This document shows positions 25,886 through 33,992 of a stretch of 39,511 nucleotides of DNA, in pieces. The position numbers were made by a program, and so were the translations under genes. The DNA lies in the NCBI RefSeq assembly GCF_026735165.1, contig NZ_JAPQES010000006.1:178018-217528 (forward strand). Reading direction: 5' to 3'. Origin of the DNA: Clostridium ganghwense. Lineage in GTDB: Bacteria; Bacillota; Clostridia; Clostridiales; Clostridiaceae. Each line of letters begins with the position of its first letter. Position 1 is the first letter of the stretch. A model generated the notes under the pieces. The model was not told the origin of the DNA. It saw only the letters and a list, made by a program, of their open reading frames with translations, and did not search any database.

Positions 25886-27406
25886 TTATGCTTCCATTGC
25901 AGCTTCAACACCTGTGTCAATCTTTTCTTCTTGAGTAGCATAAGATACTAGTATAAATACGATGGCTGAAATAGTCATCCATAGTGCTCCATTGTATATG
26001 CCCAAAGGTTTTATGAGTTTTACATACCATGCTGCACCTAATGTCTTTGAAACTTCAAAAATAACATTTCCAACAAGTCCAATTAATATAGACCAGAAAG
26101 CTCCCTTGCTTGTAGCTCTCTTCCAATTTAGTCCAATACCAAAGGCTGGTGCTAAGGCTGCTGCAAAAGTTCCCCAACCAAATGCTCCAAGTACTGCAAC
26201 TCCTTTTGAGCCAACAGTAAATGAAATTATAATAGTCAATATTGAAAGAATTATAACAGATATTCTTCCATAATTAAGCTCCTGCTTGGAAGTAAGCTTT
26301 ATACCACGAGCAGCTGGGATATCCTTAACAATGCAAGCTGATACAATATTAATAAATGAATCTGCTGTAGACATTACGGCTGAAGCTATACCTGCATAAA
26401 CCATACCAGCTATTAGCTTTGGAGCATAGTAATTTAAATATACTACAACGGTATTATCAGAACTTTTAGCTAAAAGTTCCATAGCCTCTTTAGGCAATTG
26501 TCCTGTAGTAGCAAAGTATTTAACCACAAGACCAATCATAATCCAGAATAATCCACCAAGCATTCCTGGAATTGCAGCTACTGAAGGACCCCATCTTAAT
26601 TTATTTATGTCCTTAAGCATATAGAATTTATGAACAATATGTGGTTGACCAACAATACCTATTGATAAACAGAAAAACCACGCCATACATGCTGCAGGTG
26701 TAAGTGCACCCCATGGACCTGTCATTTTAGCACCAAGTCCTCCCTTGGCTAATGAATCTGCCCCAGCTAAAGCTTGAGACATGTTTACAGTTCCTCCTCC
26801 GTCTTTTAATGCAAAGATTACTATTAAAATTGAAGCAACAGCCATCATTGAACCTTGAAATACATCTGTGTAAACTCCTGCAAGCATTCCACCTGCTACT
26901 GAATAAATTATTACTATAATCATTCCAACTACTACTGCTGTTTTAAAGCTAATATTAAATATAGGCCCTATAACAAATCCTAAAGCACTTATTTGAGTTG
27001 CTAAGTACAATAGTAAGCCAACCATTGTAGCTATTGCAGTAAGTAGTCTTGTATTATTTGACTTATATCTAGCATAAATTGCATCTGCTGCTGTTACGCA
27101 TTCACTTGTTTCAGTCAAAAGTCTCATTCTTTTACCCATTATAATCCAGCACATTGCAAAAGAGATAGATGTTGGAAATGTAAGCCATAATGATCCCATA
27201 CCTACTTTATAAAATAGTCCTGGCCCTCCAACAAAAACGAAACCCGATATTGCAGCTGAAAATGAAGCCATAGCTATAGAAATAATTCCTAAGCTTCTAC
27301 CTGCTGCATAAAAATCTGTAGAGTCCTTTGTCCTTTTCATAGCATAAAAACCAATTAATATAACAACTACCATATATAAAGCAATTATTACTCTAATAGT
27401 TCCCAT
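25886..27406 (-). CDS. Sodium:solute symporter family protein
   Basis: A 506-aa SSS-family (LeuT-fold) symporter with about 13 hydrophobic helices. It starts IRVIIALYMVVVILIGFYAMKRTKDSTDFYAAGRSLG. It has the sodium-site stretch SAAISGFVFVGGPGLFYKVG, YSVAGGMLAGVYTDVFQGSMM and, near residue 340, GIASAVMSTADSFINIVSACIVKDI, all characteristic of the family (PanF/PutP/ActP branch). The transported solute is probably the carboxylate used by the island (inference). AAAGGAGG precedes the ATG. It follows the small membrane gene by 40 nt and shares the sigma-54 promoter at 28140-28155. Confidence 0.92.
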   Translation of the reverse strand: MGTIRVIIALYMVVVILIGFYAMKRTKDSTDFYAAGRSLGIISIAMASFSAAISGFVFVGGPGLFYKVGMGSLWLTFPTSISFAMCWIIMGKRMRLLTETSECVTAADAIYARYKSNNTRLLTAIATMVGLLLYLATQISALGFVIGPIFNISFKTAVVVGMIIVIIYSVAGGMLAGVYTDVFQGSMMAVASILIVIFALKDGGGTVNMSQALAGADSLAKGGLGAKMTGPWGALTPAACMAWFFCLSIGIVGQPHIVHKFYMLKDINKLRWGPSVAAIPGMLGGLFWIMIGLVVKYFATTGQLPKEAMELLAKSSDNTVVVYLNYYAPKLIAGMVYAGIASAVMSTADSFINIVSACIVKDIPAARGIKLTSKQELNYGRISVIILSILTIIISFTVGSKGVAVLGAFGWGTFAAALAPAFGIGLNWKRATSKGAFWSILIGLVGNVIFEVSKTLGAAWYVKLIKPLGIYNGALWMTISAIVFILVSYATQEEKIDTGVEAAMEA

Positions 27407-27446
27407 AAAACAATCCTCCTTTTTTTTAATAATTAAATGTTAATTA

Positions 27447-27911
27447 TTAAGCATTAAGATTTTTACCTGACTTTTCAGCTAAAACTTCTGATTCAGTTTT
27501 GATATGACATCCTGACTTTTTATTAAATTCTTCTATATCCTCATCACTTAGAAAGTCTTTTTTAAATCTAATTCCAAACAATATAGTTCCCACAAATAAT
27601 GGCAATAACCATACAATGTATATCATAATTGCAGTAGGTTTTGTCCATCCACCTATAAAATTGTAAAGCTTTGAAGTGTCAAAAGACATCATTGCAAAGA
27701 ATCCACCCATCCAAATAACAAGTAATGAAATTAGTCCATACTTTAATATTCCTCTAACTTTTCCCTTTTTTAATGCCCCAAGCCACATCCAACTGAAACA
27801 TACTATTGGAAATCCTATTGCAAACAACTTATCATTTTTTGTAAATTGAGATATTAGTAAAATAATAGCACCTACAAGAATGGCCTTTACCCATGAATCA
27901 TTTGATTTCAT
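27447..27911 (-). CDS. Small four-helix membrane protein paired with the symporter
   Basis: A 154-aa protein with four predicted membrane helices (around residues 8-24, 29-47, 55-78 and 93-115) and a charged cytoplasmic tail with DFLSDEDIEEFNKKSGCHIKTE. I do not recognise its family. SSS symporters such as ActP and PanF are often preceded by a small membrane partner (YjcH/DUF485, YhdT/DUF997); this protein sits in the same place but is longer, so an accessory role is an analogy only. AAAGGAGGTTAATGAA precedes the ATG. It is the first gene of the sigma-54-driven operon. Confidence 0.75.
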   Translation of the reverse strand: MKSNDSWVKAILVGAIILLISQFTKNDKLFAIGFPIVCFSWMWLGALKKGKVRGILKYGLISLLVIWMGGFFAMMSFDTSKLYNFIGGWTKPTAIMIYIVWLLPLFVGTILFGIRFKKDFLSDEDIEEFNKKSGCHIKTESEVLAEKSGKNLNA

Positions 27912-27975
27912 TTCATTAACCTCCTTTTATTTGATTTAAATATTAATTGCCCTATATAACACCCCCTGTAAATTT

Positions 27976-28027
27976 TTGATACATTGTTAAGAATTGATAC
28001 AGTATAAATCTATAATATCTGTATCAA
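27976..28027. repeat. Three TTGATACA elements in the symporter operon leader
   Basis: TTGATACA at 27976-27983 and 27994-28001 are direct copies, and TGTATCAA at 28020-28027 is inverted. The second and third form a 9-bp dyad TTGATACAG/CTGTATCAA. They lie downstream of the sigma-54 start site. Activator sites, an operator over a second weak promoter (TTGTAA-N17-TATAGA on the minus strand), or an RNA hairpin are all possible. Confidence 0.5.
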
Positions 28028-28139
28028 ATTATTACAAAATAATTACTGCTGCAGCTTTCTAATAAAGTATAATCCTTGGCATAGCCTATACTTTGTTAAT
28101 ATTTATGTGCAAGATTAATTCTTTGTACATTTATATATA

Positions 28140-28155
28140 AGCATGAATTGTGCCA
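28140..28155 (-). promoter_or_regulatory. Sigma-54 promoter (-24/-12) of the symporter operon
   Basis: On the minus strand TGGCACAATTCATGC (28155-28141): TGGCAC at -24, GG-N10-GC spacing exact. The -12 reads ATGC instead of TTGC. It is the second RpoN element in the island. Confidence 0.8.
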
Positions 28156-28237
28156 AAATATTTATATTTCATTCTGAATTTTATTTCATAGTTTTGAATA
28201 TGAATAGATGTAGCAATTTTTAAGGGTGAAATAATAA

Positions 28238-29023
28238 TTGAAAGGTTTGTTAATCTATTTTAGTGGAACTGGTAACAGTAAATTTATCGCAAAACGCATA
28301 AAAAACGAATTTATAAAACAAGGTCATGAAGTAACACTGTATTCAATAGAAGAAAACTTAACTATAGATTGGGAATCATACGATTTTTTAATTTTGGGCA
28401 GTCCTAAATACTATGAACATACTCCACTATTTTTCATAAATTGGATTGAAAATAATGTTCCAAAGCTACCTTCTCCCATTAATGTCATAATTTTTTGTAC
28501 TGCTTCTGCTCCTGTTGCTACAAGCTTTAAATACCTTCAAAAGATCTTAGAAAAAAAGAATTGTTATGTTGTAACCACTAAAACTTTTCAAATGCCAAAT
28601 AATTATTCAATAGGTATGTTTAGTACTACTTCAGAAGAAAAATATGAAATTTATTCAAAATGGAGTGGTGAAAAAGCCGCTTTAATGATAGAAAACTTTC
28701 TATATGCGGTTTACAGTATAGAAAAGATTAATGGCTTTATAGGCTTTTTATGCAAAAATGTAAGCTCATTCTTCTGTAATTCAGCTAAACATAAAAGCAA
28801 AAATTTCTCAGTAAACTCTGACTGTATCAAATGTAAACAATGTATCAAAAATTGTCCAAATGATAATATAGAAATTAAAAATGATAAGATTGTTTTTAAA
28901 AACAACTGTATTTTTTGTACCAGGTGTATAAATTCTTGTCCTAAAAATGCCATCTTATATAAAAATAAAAAGCCTAAGCAATATACTTATAACTTAAATG
29001 AATTAGAGGAAAACAAAAGATAA
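28238..29023 (+). CDS. EFR1-type flavodoxin-ferredoxin fusion protein
   Basis: A 261-aa electron-transfer protein. The N-terminal half is a flavodoxin fold with the FMN phosphate loop YFSGTGNSKFIAKRI and LILGSPKYYEHTPLFF. The C-terminal part carries two 4Fe-4S ferredoxin motifs, CIKCKQCIKNCPNDNIEI and CIFCTRCINSCPKNAILY. This arrangement is the EFR1 (ElectroFlavoRedoxin) family. The electron partner is unknown. The start is TTG at 28238 after AAGGGTGA. It is not obviously part of the catabolic operon; its terminator overlaps its own last codons. A paralogue is at 36071-36889. Confidence 0.9.
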   Translation: MKGLLIYFSGTGNSKFIAKRIKNEFIKQGHEVTLYSIEENLTIDWESYDFLILGSPKYYEHTPLFFINWIENNVPKLPSPINVIIFCTASAPVATSFKYLQKILEKKNCYVVTTKTFQMPNNYSIGMFSTTSEEKYEIYSKWSGEKAALMIENFLYAVYSIEKINGFIGFLCKNVSSFFCNSAKHKSKNFSVNSDCIKCKQCIKNCPNDNIEIKNDKIVFKNNCIFCTRCINSCPKNAILYKNKKPKQYTYNLNELEENKR

Positions 29024-29056
29024 GCTATTGAATTTTCAATAGCTTATCTTTTGTTT
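29011..29056. terminator. Bidirectional terminator embedded in the ends of the EFR1 and thrC genes
   Basis: A perfect 22-bp inverted repeat (29011-29032 with 29035-29056). It starts inside the EFR1 coding end (stop at 29021-29023) and reaches the thrC stop (29055). A and U runs in the arms provide tails on both strands. Confidence 0.9.
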
Positions 29057-30545
29057 AGATATTTAAAATTTTTTCAACCTGAAGTTTCATTTCATCTTTT
29101 CTTGAAACAGTTTTATGAATAATCTCTCTTTTATCTATGTCCTTTATAGCTTTAGGTTCTTCAGTATCTATAAGCTTACTCATTTCTTTTACTAATTCAA
29201 AATCATCTGATTTACTATATTTCTGATCTATAGACCCCATAACTGCATAAGTAAATTTATATGGACTTGCTGTTGATACAATAACTGTCTTATTAGTATC
29301 TTTAGATGCTTCTTTATATTTCTTGTTAGCACTATATGCTACAGCAGTATGAGTATCTATAAGATAGTCAAATTCTTTAAACACTTCATTTACAGCCTGT
29401 TTTGTTTCTTCTTCTGATGCAAAGTTTCCATAAAAATCTTTAAGAGCTTTTTTCATATTTTCATCTATTTCGTAACTACCTTTATTCTTTAAATCTTCCA
29501 TAAACTCTATCACTTTTGCCGAATCTTCATTACTCAATAAATATAATAGTCTTTCTAAATTACTAGAAATTAAAATATCCATAGATGGAGATATTGTTGT
29601 ATAAAACTCTCTATTTTTATCATATATTCCCCTATCCATAAATTCATATAAAACCTTATTATCATTAGATGCACATATAAGCTTATCTATAGGTAGACCC
29701 ATTTGTTTTGCATAATATGCTGCAAGTATATTTCCAAAATTTCCTGTCGGAACAGAAAAATTTATCTTTTCTCCCTCTTTAATTTCACCATTTTTATATA
29801 AATTTAAGTATGCATAAAAATAGTATACTATTTGAGGTACAAGCCTTCCTATATTTATAGAATTAGCAGAAGAAAACATATAGTTATTGTTTTCTAAGAC
29901 TCTTAAAAATTCCTTATCCGTAAAGATTTCCTTAACTCCGCTTTGTGCATCATCAAAGTTACCTTCAATTCCAACAACATACGTATTAATTCCCTGGTGA
30001 GTAATCATCTGCATTTTTTGAATCTCACTAACTCCTTTTTGTGGGAAAAATACAATAATTTTAATTCCTTCAATGTTTGTAAATCCTTCTAATGCAGCCT
30101 TACCAGTATCACCTGATGTAGCTGTAAGTATAACAATCTCTTTATCTAACTTCTGTTTCTTTGCAGAAGTTGTTAATAAATATGGTAATATAGATAAAGC
30201 CATATCCTTAAAAGCAAGGGTCGGTCCATGATATAACTCTAAGAAAAATGTATCTCCTACTTTTTTCATTGGAGCTATTTCCTTTGTATCAAATTTATCA
30301 TCATATGCCTTTTCTATACATTCTTTTAGCTCTTCCTCAGTAAAATCAGTAAAAAATTTACTCATTACAAAGTAAGCAAGCTCCTTATAACCCATCTCTG
30401 ATAAAACACTTAGTTCTTCATCGATTTTAGGTATCTTACATGGAACAAAAAGACCTCCATCCTCTGCAATTCCTTTTAAAATTGCTTTTGATGCCTCTAT
30501 TGTGTCTTGGCTTCCTCTTGTACTTTTATAATAAATTTTCTCCAT
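29055..30545 (-). CDS. thrC: Threonine synthase
   Basis: It converts O-phospho-L-homoserine to L-threonine with PLP. The 496-aa protein is the long (E. coli/yeast-like) form: YYKSTRGSQDTIEASKAILKGIAEDGGLFVP at the start, the PLP-lysine segment LELYHGPTLAFKDMALSILP, LTATSGDTGKAALEGF, and FSVPTGNFGNILAAYYAKQMGLP. A GTG nine nt upstream forms part of the ribosome binding region (AGAGGAAGTGA); the ATG at 30545 has better spacing. It lies 23 nt after hom and is cotranscribed with it. Confidence 0.97.
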   Translation of the reverse strand: MEKIYYKSTRGSQDTIEASKAILKGIAEDGGLFVPCKIPKIDEELSVLSEMGYKELAYFVMSKFFTDFTEEELKECIEKAYDDKFDTKEIAPMKKVGDTFFLELYHGPTLAFKDMALSILPYLLTTSAKKQKLDKEIVILTATSGDTGKAALEGFTNIEGIKIIVFFPQKGVSEIQKMQMITHQGINTYVVGIEGNFDDAQSGVKEIFTDKEFLRVLENNNYMFSSANSINIGRLVPQIVYYFYAYLNLYKNGEIKEGEKINFSVPTGNFGNILAAYYAKQMGLPIDKLICASNDNKVLYEFMDRGIYDKNREFYTTISPSMDILISSNLERLLYLLSNEDSAKVIEFMEDLKNKGSYEIDENMKKALKDFYGNFASEEETKQAVNEVFKEFDYLIDTHTAVAYSANKKYKEASKDTNKTVIVSTASPYKFTYAVMGSIDQKYSKSDDFELVKEMSKLIDTEEPKAIKDIDKREIIHKTVSRKDEMKLQVEKILNI

Positions 30546-30568
30546 GGCGTTCACTTCCTCTTCTACTA

Positions 30569-31858
30569 TTATTTAATTCCGTTTTCAACTCTTATAACAT
30601 TCTCGATTTTTTGAACGCTGGATAATTGCTCTATTGCTGATATAGACTTATTAATGTTACCTTCTAATGTTTTATGTGTAACAAATACTATAGTAACAAA
30701 CTCTTGTCCTTTACTCTTTTGAATAACTGATAAAACACTTACATTATTATTACCTAAAATAGCTGATATTTCACCTAATACACCTGGTACATCTTTTACT
30801 GTAGCTCTTATATAATATTGAGATTCTGTGTTTTCCATATTATTAATTTGTTTTGCAGAAAGCTCAATTTTATTTACTTCATTTTTAATTTCCATATTAT
30901 CTTTTAAAATTGAAATAATATCTCCAACTACCGCACTTCCTGTTGGAAGGTCACCTGCTCCTCTACCATACAGCATCAAATCTCCAACTGCATTACCTTT
31001 AAGTAATACTGCATTAAAAGAATCATTAACATTGGCTAAAGGATGTCTTGTAGAAATCATAGTTGGATGAACTCTTAATTCTAATACATTGTCAATCTCT
31101 TTTACAATTGCCAAAAGCTTAATTACATATCCAAATTCTTTTGCATATTCAATATCAATAGATTTTATATTGCTAATTCCTTCTCTATATATTAAATCAC
31201 TATCAACCTTTGTTCCAAAGGCTAATGAAGTTAATATTCCAAGCTTATAAACAGCATCATAACCTTCAACATCTGAAGTAGGGTCTGCTTCAGCATATCC
31301 CATTTCTTGTGCTTCTTTTAAAGCAGTTTCAAAATCCATATTCTCTAAATACATTTTTGTCAAAATGTAATTTGTTGTTCCATTTATAATTCCAACTATT
31401 TCTTTAATCTTATTAGCTGTCAAACTTTCATTTATTGTATCAATTATAGGAATTCCCCCTGCAACACTTGCTTCATACTTTAGCATTACTCCTTCTTCTT
31501 TAGCAGTTCCTATTAATTCGTCACCCAAAGTAGCAATAGCAAGTTTATTTGCAGTTACAACATGTTTTTTAGCCTTCATAGCTCTTATCATGTAGTCTTT
31601 TGCTGGATCAGTTCCTCCCATAACCTCTACTACAATTTTAATACTTTCATCATCAAGAATCTCCTCTGGACTTGCAGTTATAACTCCTTCTGGTACGTTC
31701 ACATCTCTTTTCTTATTAACATCTCTAACTAAGATTTTAGCTATCTCTATATCATAGCCTGCCCTATTTCTAATTTCTTCTTTGTTAGTGTTTAAGATTT
31801 TACAAACCCCTGTACCTACATTTCCAAGTCCAAGTAAAGCAATTTTAACTTTTTTCAT
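30569..31858 (-). CDS. hom: Homoserine dehydrogenase with ACT domain
   Basis: It reduces aspartate-4-semialdehyde to homoserine with NAD(P)H at the branch to threonine and methionine. The 429-aa protein has IALLGLGNVGTGVCKIL (Rossmann), VVTANKLAIAT, GGIPIIDTINESL, IVGIINGTTNYILTKM, the catalytic segment EAQEMGYAEADPTSDVEGYDA, and a C-terminal ACT domain from about residue 350 (YYIRATVKDVPGVLGEISAIL). The ACT domain suggests feedback by threonine. The ribosome binding site is AAGGGGG. No lysine or T-box riboswitch is visible; a small dyad CTACACT/AGTGTAG (31883-31908) lies in the leader. Confidence 0.97.
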   Translation of the reverse strand: MKKVKIALLGLGNVGTGVCKILNTNKEEIRNRAGYDIEIAKILVRDVNKKRDVNVPEGVITASPEEILDDESIKIVVEVMGGTDPAKDYMIRAMKAKKHVVTANKLAIATLGDELIGTAKEEGVMLKYEASVAGGIPIIDTINESLTANKIKEIVGIINGTTNYILTKMYLENMDFETALKEAQEMGYAEADPTSDVEGYDAVYKLGILTSLAFGTKVDSDLIYREGISNIKSIDIEYAKEFGYVIKLLAIVKEIDNVLELRVHPTMISTRHPLANVNDSFNAVLLKGNAVGDLMLYGRGAGDLPTGSAVVGDIISILKDNMEIKNEVNKIELSAKQINNMENTESQYYIRATVKDVPGVLGEISAILGNNNVSVLSVIQKSKGQEFVTIVFVTHKTLEGNINKSISAIEQLSSVQKIENVIRVENGIK

Positions 31859-31942
31859 AGAATAGTCCCCCTTTTGAATGTTCTACACTATTTTGCCCCA
31901 AAGTGTAGTAAATTTATCCTTTTAAAATTTAAAATTACTCTT

Positions 31943-31971
31943 ATTATACTTTTTATTATGAAAATAATAAA
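31943..31971 (-). promoter_or_regulatory. Candidate sigma-A promoter of hom-thrC
   Basis: TTTATT, 17-nt spacer, TATAAT (31948-31943) on the minus strand, about 85 nt ahead of hom. The -10 is perfect and the -35 weak. Between it and the start is the CTACACT...AGTGTAG dyad. Confidence 0.5.
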
Positions 31972-32096
31972 GAGTTTTCAGGCAATTTTCTATAAATTTG
32001 GAATTTTGAAAACGTATAACATATCATATATAGAATTATTAGTATCATAATATCAATAATTAATTCATATAAACTTAAAGAAAGGAAGTGTATTAA

Positions 32097-32807
32097 ATGA
32101 AGAACAACTACAAAAATATTGCCATTGCAATTATTCTTGTCGTTTTAGGTACTGCAATAGGATATATGTATTCAGAAAAAAGAAATAAGCTACCTACACC
32201 AAGTACCGATTGTCAAAAAAATGTTCCTACTAACAAATCAGTAAATAATAATATTGATATATCAAATATAACACCATTTTCATCTGATATAGTTATTTAC
32301 AACTCTCATGCTGGTGAAAATTATCCATCTGGTCTAAAGGTAACTGATGTTGGTGTTTTAATCAATAATAAACTTGTTAAAGAAGGATTAAAGAGCCGTT
32401 TTATAAAGTGTAATCCACCTACGGAATATGCAAAAGCATATAAGATTACACATGATTTAATAACAAAAAATGTAAAAAACTATTCCGATACAATTCTTTT
32501 AGACATACATCGAGACACAACCGAAAATCCTAAGTCAGATACAAAAAAAATACAACTTATACTTGCTAAAGGCAATCCACATTATAAAGAAAACAAGAAA
32601 TTTGCTGACCTTTTATTGGCAGAGTTAAGAAAGTCTACTGAAGTTAAATCAGATATATTTGAATTCAACGGGGAAGTACTATCATATTTCAATCAAGATT
32701 TGTCTAACAATTCTATGCTTATTGAAATTGGAAATGATATGTCCAGTGACAGTGATATTGAGGAATGTATAAACGTACTTGTTTCAGCATTAAAAAATAA
32801 TATTTAA
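32097..32807 (+). CDS. SpoIIP-like N-acetylmuramoyl-L-alanine amidase
   Basis: A 236-aa exported amidase domain protein. Residues about 7-25 form a membrane anchor (IAIAIILVVLGTAIGYMY), followed by a Ser/Asn-rich linker. The catalytic domain has DIVIYNSHAGENYPSG (zinc His and Glu), TILLDIHRDTTENP and FNQDLSNNSMLIEIGNDMSS, the conserved SpoIIP motifs. SpoIIP with SpoIID removes septal peptidoglycan during engulfment in sporulation. This protein is shorter than typical SpoIIP (330-400 aa), so it may be a paralogue rather than the engulfment enzyme. AAAGAAAGGAAG precedes the ATG. It is monocistronic. Confidence 0.85.
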   Translation: MKNNYKNIAIAIILVVLGTAIGYMYSEKRNKLPTPSTDCQKNVPTNKSVNNNIDISNITPFSSDIVIYNSHAGENYPSGLKVTDVGVLINNKLVKEGLKSRFIKCNPPTEYAKAYKITHDLITKNVKNYSDTILLDIHRDTTENPKSDTKKIQLILAKGNPHYKENKKFADLLLAELRKSTEVKSDIFEFNGEVLSYFNQDLSNNSMLIEIGNDMSSDSDIEECINVLVSALKNNI

Positions 32808-32825
32808 GATAAACACATATAAAAT

Positions 32826-32857
32826 TGGCTTACCACTTACGATTAAGTGGTAAGCCA
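32826..32857. terminator. Terminator downstream of the SpoIIP-like gene
   Basis: TGGCTTACCACTTA, loop CGAT, TAAGTGGTAAGCCA: a perfect 14-bp stem between convergent genes. The U tract is weak on the plus strand and AATTTTATA on the minus. Confidence 0.8.
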
Positions 32858-32865
32858 TTAATTCA

Positions 32866-33240
32866 TCATAATACATCCCACTTTGTCTTTATATAAAGTA
32901 TAATTGTACTAATCAGTGTTATCACACATACTATATGGAAAATCTCTAAAAGTGAATGACTAAACTTATCTTTAAACATACTTAACTTTCGGATATTCAA
33001 AACTATCATAAGTATTCCTAAAATAATATAGAACCTTTTATTTGCAACAATATATCTATTTATATTCTTTATTTTATTTCTTTCTTTACTATCCAAATAT
33101 TTTTCTTTATAAATTAGTCCAATAATTACTAAAATAATGCCAAGACTAGTATTAACTACTATAGAGTTTCCTTTTAAAAAAAAGGTCTTAATTAGTAGCA
33201 TAATAACAAAAATAATATTTCCTATTTTAAACCAATTCAA
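32866..33240 (-). CDS. Small integral membrane protein of unknown function
   Basis: A 124-aa protein with four likely membrane helices (IGNIIFVIMLLIKTFFL; NTSLGIILVIIGLIY; FYIILGILMIVLNI; IFHIVCVITLISTIILYI) and a short basic loop between helices 2 and 3. No family is recognised. A longer in-frame ATG start exists, but the ribosome binding site AAGGGGAG points to the TTG at 33240, giving MNWFKIGN. The codon at 33240 is therefore my choice. It has no informative neighbour. Confidence 0.6.
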   Translation of the reverse strand: MNWFKIGNIIFVIMLLIKTFFLKGNSIVVNTSLGIILVIIGLIYKEKYLDSKERNKIKNINRYIVANKRFYIILGILMIVLNIRKLSMFKDKFSHSLLEIFHIVCVITLISTIILYIKTKWDVL

Positions 33241-33345
33241 ATTGCTCGCTCCCCTTATTTCATATATTAAATAGTTATAGTACACTTCGTTTGTGTTCTA
33301 AACCAACATGCATCGTTAAAAGTTAAGTTATAGACGAATCTATTT

Positions 33346-33651
33346 TTAACATTCTCCAATATCTTCAACTACATATAAACCTAAAAAATTTTTTTCCACA
33401 TAAAAGTGCCTCATTTCGTTTCCTGTTCCTATATCAATAAAAGCTGGATTAACAGAATAATTTGCTCCCATATAGTCAGCTTTTTTAATATTATTTGTTA
33501 ATGCCTGTTTAAAGCAACCAAGCCATACTCCATGTAACCTTAAAGCTCCTTCTGGTGTTAATCTCATTCCAATATTTATCACTACTACTAATAGTATAGT
33601 CGTTAATACGATCTTCTTTTTTCTTTTAATTTTTCTTACTTTCAGCCCCAT
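33346..33651 (-). CDS. Single-pass membrane or exported protein of unknown function
   Basis: A 101-aa protein with a strongly basic N terminus (MGLKVRKIKRKKK) and one hydrophobic helix (IVLTTILLVVVINIGM). An extracellular domain of about 70 residues follows (LRLHGVWLGCFKQALTNN ... FYVEKNFLGLYVVEDIGEC), which holds two cysteines. The topology is N-in with the domain outside. I do not recognise the family. AAAGGGGG precedes the ATG at 33651; an upstream in-frame ATG (33759) lacks a ribosome binding site. Confidence 0.62.
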   Translation of the reverse strand: MGLKVRKIKRKKKIVLTTILLVVVINIGMRLTPEGALRLHGVWLGCFKQALTNNIKKADYMGANYSVNPAFIDIGTGNEMRHFYVEKNFLGLYVVEDIGEC

Positions 33652-33950
33652 ATTTTCAGCCCCCTTTATATGATGATTTAATCTTTTTACATAAACCCCA
33701 CTATACAAATTATAAAACCTATAAGTACAATAAAAACCCCAATACCATTTTATATCCAATTATACCATATTAATACTTATATTGATTAAAACATCATATG
33801 ACCTATAAACTTCACTAAAGTATATTTTTACAAATTAAAAAACTCTCATATCAGCAAGCTATGCATTGATAATAAAGTTAATATTATCTTTTTGTTATTG
33901 TAGAATTATATAGATTTTTATAAGAAAAAAACATGAAATTTAAACTATAA
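33652..33950. other. Intergenic DNA upstream of the ribB promoter
   Basis: No gene, strong dyad or promoter was recognised here apart from the ribosome binding site of the minus-strand gene at its left end. Confidence 0.5.
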
Positions 33951-33979
33951 TTGAAAATTTATACTTTAAATGATATAAT
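33951..33979 (+). promoter_or_regulatory. Sigma-A promoter of ribB
   Basis: TTGAAA (33951-33956), 17-nt spacer, TATAAT (33974-33979). The expected start site lies about 5-10 nt before the FMN riboswitch. Confidence 0.85.
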
Positions 33980-33992
33980 ATGTATATTGTTG

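Larger units (their letters stand above)
27912..28237. other. Intergenic region between the symporter operon and the EFR1 gene
   Basis: No gene is supported. From left to right it holds the TTGATACA repeats (27976-28027), a short palindrome CTGCAG, a dyad AAAGTATA...TATACTTT enclosing GGCATAGCC (about 28064-28095), an imperfect palindrome TGTGCAAG...TTTGTACA (about 28108-28131) and the sigma-54 promoter (28140-28155). The symporter leader transcript is therefore about 220 nt long. Confidence 0.6.

Noticed and set aside
28076-28092. A sigma-54-like TTGGCATAGCC on the plus strand ahead of the EFR1 gene
   Set aside because: Ten nt after the GG the sequence is AC, not GC, so the -12 element is missing; the word belongs to a dyad.
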